Assembly: GCF_000455365.1 (NCBI RefSeq)
Contig: NZ_HG315688.1
Span: forward strand, 1-64,000
Reading direction: 5' to 3'
DNA length: 64,000 nucleotides
Origin: Halopiger djelfimassiliensis
GTDB taxonomy: Archaea > Halobacteriota > Halobacteria > Halobacteriales > Natrialbaceae
Part shown: positions 63,108-64,000 of the stretch, piece after piece
How the letters are laid out: every line of letters starts with the position of its first letter
Numbering within the stretch: the stretch's first letter is position 1
The notes under the pieces: model-generated
Seen by the model: only the letters and a program-made list of their open reading frames with translations
Told to the model about the DNA's origin: nothing
Databases searched by the model: none
Position numbers and translations under genes: made by a program

Positions 63108-63682
63108 TAGAACTCGGCGTCGAGATGAACGCGTGCCTGTCCTTCGTCGCCGTCGGGGTCGTACTCCTCGACGGCGGTCACGAGCATGTCGAGGACGGCG
63201 TCGGGCTCCCAGCGTGCCGTATTCACCGAGAGATCGTAGATCGTTAGATCCCTGATGTCGATCCCGTAGTACTCCTCGTATCGCTGGGCTTCGCTTGCCT
63301 CGCGGGCTTTGGTTTCCTCGGTTGCACGCTCGGGATCCTTATCCTCGCGTTCGGCGATCCGTTCGCCACGAACCCGTGGTGGTGCGTCGAGCCAGAACCG
63401 AAAGTCGGCGTGGTCACCTGCGAGCCAGCCGGCGAGTCGGGATTCGAGCACGAGCCCGTCCTCCTCGATGGCGATCTCCCGGAGCCGTCGGTCCAGATCT
63501 CGATCGATCTGATCGTTCTCCTCGGCGAGTTTGTTGAACTCGAGCGGCGTATAGCCGCGTTCGTCGGCCAGTTCGCGGAAGATGTCGCCGCCGCTGACGT
63601 GGTCGAGACCGAACGCGTCGGCCAACAACTCCGCAGTCGTGCTCTTCCCGCTGCCCGGCGGGCCGGAGACGGTCAGTAACAT
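63107..63682 (-). CDS. cmk: Cytidylate kinase (archaeal Cmk)
   Basis: A 191-residue kinase that makes CDP or dCDP from CMP or dCMP. The P-loop is [10 protein letters not shown] near residue 5, and [20 protein letters not shown] near 30 binds the nucleotide base. [18 protein letters not shown] near 98 is the lid region. MLLTVSG is the usual archaeal start; the frame is open further upstream. The order DUF106-cmk-truB is common in haloarchaea, downstream of secY and adk. Confidence 0.93.
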   Translation of the reverse strand: MLLTVSGPPGSGKSTTAELLADAFGLDHVSGGDIFRELADERGYTPLEFNKLAEENDQIDRDLDRRLREIAIEEDGLVLESRLAGWLAGDHADFRFWLDAPPRVRGERIAEREDKDPERATEETKAREASEAQRYEEYYGIDIRDLTIYDLSVNTARWEPDAVLDMLVTAVEEYDPDGDEGQARVHLDAEF

Positions 63683-63805
63683 ATCTAATCTGCGACGTGG
63701 CGGGTAAAATGGGTTTTGAATCGCTCGAGACCTCGATGCCGTCGGCGGGTGGTTCAAGCTGGAAGGCGAACGGACCGGAAGCAAATCGATCGGACGACCG
63801 TCGAA

Positions 63806-64000
63806 TCAGGACGTCGACGGCGTCATGTCGATGTTCAGCGACTTGCGGAGCAGTTGCGTAAAGCTCATCGAACAGAGGAAATACCAGACGATCCACGCGG
63901 GCATCGGGCCGAGCAGCGACGCGGTCCACTTGGTTTCACCGGCGATCGGCATGACCACGGTCTGTTCGGCCCCATCGAGGCCCACGGAGTTGATCTTCCA
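63806..64000 (-). CDS. DUF106 (EMC3/TMCO1-like) membrane protein, C-terminal part
   Basis: Only the last 64 codons are inside the window. They read WKINSVGLDGAEQTVVMPIA and then MPAWIVWYFLCSMSFTQLLR, a membrane helix followed by a short tail. This is the usual C-terminus of DUF106 proteins, members of the Oxa1-related EMC3/TMCO1 group that help insert membrane proteins. Position before cmk agrees with the common haloarchaeal gene order. Confidence 0.82.
   Translation of the reverse strand, partial: WKINSVGLDGAEQTVVMPIAGETKWTASLLGPMPAWIVWYFLCSMSFTQLLRKSLNIDMTPSTS

Overview
The window is chromosomal DNA of a haloarchaeon. It is GC-rich and encodes strongly acidic proteins. It carries archaeal information-processing genes (TFB, FttA/aCPSF1, NucS, Cbf5/TruB, DUF106), a haloarchaeal gas-vesicle cluster, Tat lipoproteins, archaeal type IV pilins and many TATA-box promoters placed about 26-30 bases before the start codon, as expected for leaderless mRNAs. 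The genus cannot be fixed from the sequence; a member of the Natrialbales is a guess.

Layout. (1) 1-3.2 kb: an accessory module of alternating DUF4157 (eCIS-core type, HELAH) proteins and an unrecognised partner family, in tandem copies, the last one decayed. (2) 3.3-7.3 kb: methyltransferase, zinc alcohol dehydrogenase, Gfo/Idh/MocA oxidoreductase and a small zinc finger. (3) 7.3-14.3 kb: a divergent gas-vesicle cluster, gvpF-G-H-I-J-K-L-M leftward and gvpA-N-O rightward, without recognisable gvpC, gvpD or gvpE. (4) 14.3-16.5 kb: a small scar region with a TnpB-like remnant, a frameshifted winged-helix gene and an intact-looking PIN/winged-helix pair behind a palindrome. (5) 16.6-31.3 kb: a membrane-anchored double winged-helix regulator, an ArsR-like regulator, a DUF7509-like protein, MutS, a metal P1B-ATPase with a YPC motif, a PEBP protein, a broken Bat-type regulator, NucS, a glutamine-rich lipoprotein, FttA and an EamA transporter. 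(6) 31.4-35.4 kb: a potDABC-type ABC importer. (7) 35.7-47.1 kb: mostly single housekeeping genes (BluB, Nth, DUF371, a phosphodiesterase, Ppa, PadR, RnhA with its partner, TFB, an SGNH-like protein, UspA, TauE). (8) 47.3-51.8 kb: gyrB-gyrA. (9) 52.0-56.7 kb: a regulator, a ZIP transporter and a DtxR-family regulator with matching palindromes in both promoters, then arginase and NDH-2. (10) 56.7-64 kb: membrane, acyltransferase and Nmad3-like proteins, small zinc fingers, a tandem pilin pair, tRNA-Pro(GGG), and the truB-cmk-DUF106 group.

Genes that appear to work together are the gvp proteins (vesicle shell, assembly and chaperone functions), the Pot ABC system, GyrA/GyrB, the DtxR-ZIP metal circuit, the PIN/wHTH pair, the two pilins, and the DUF4157 proteins with their downstream partners. 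The most unusual parts are the tandem DUF4157/partner module and the ZIP leader, where a 13-codon upstream frame ends on the ZIP start codon. All functions are read from motifs and gene order; no database search was possible.
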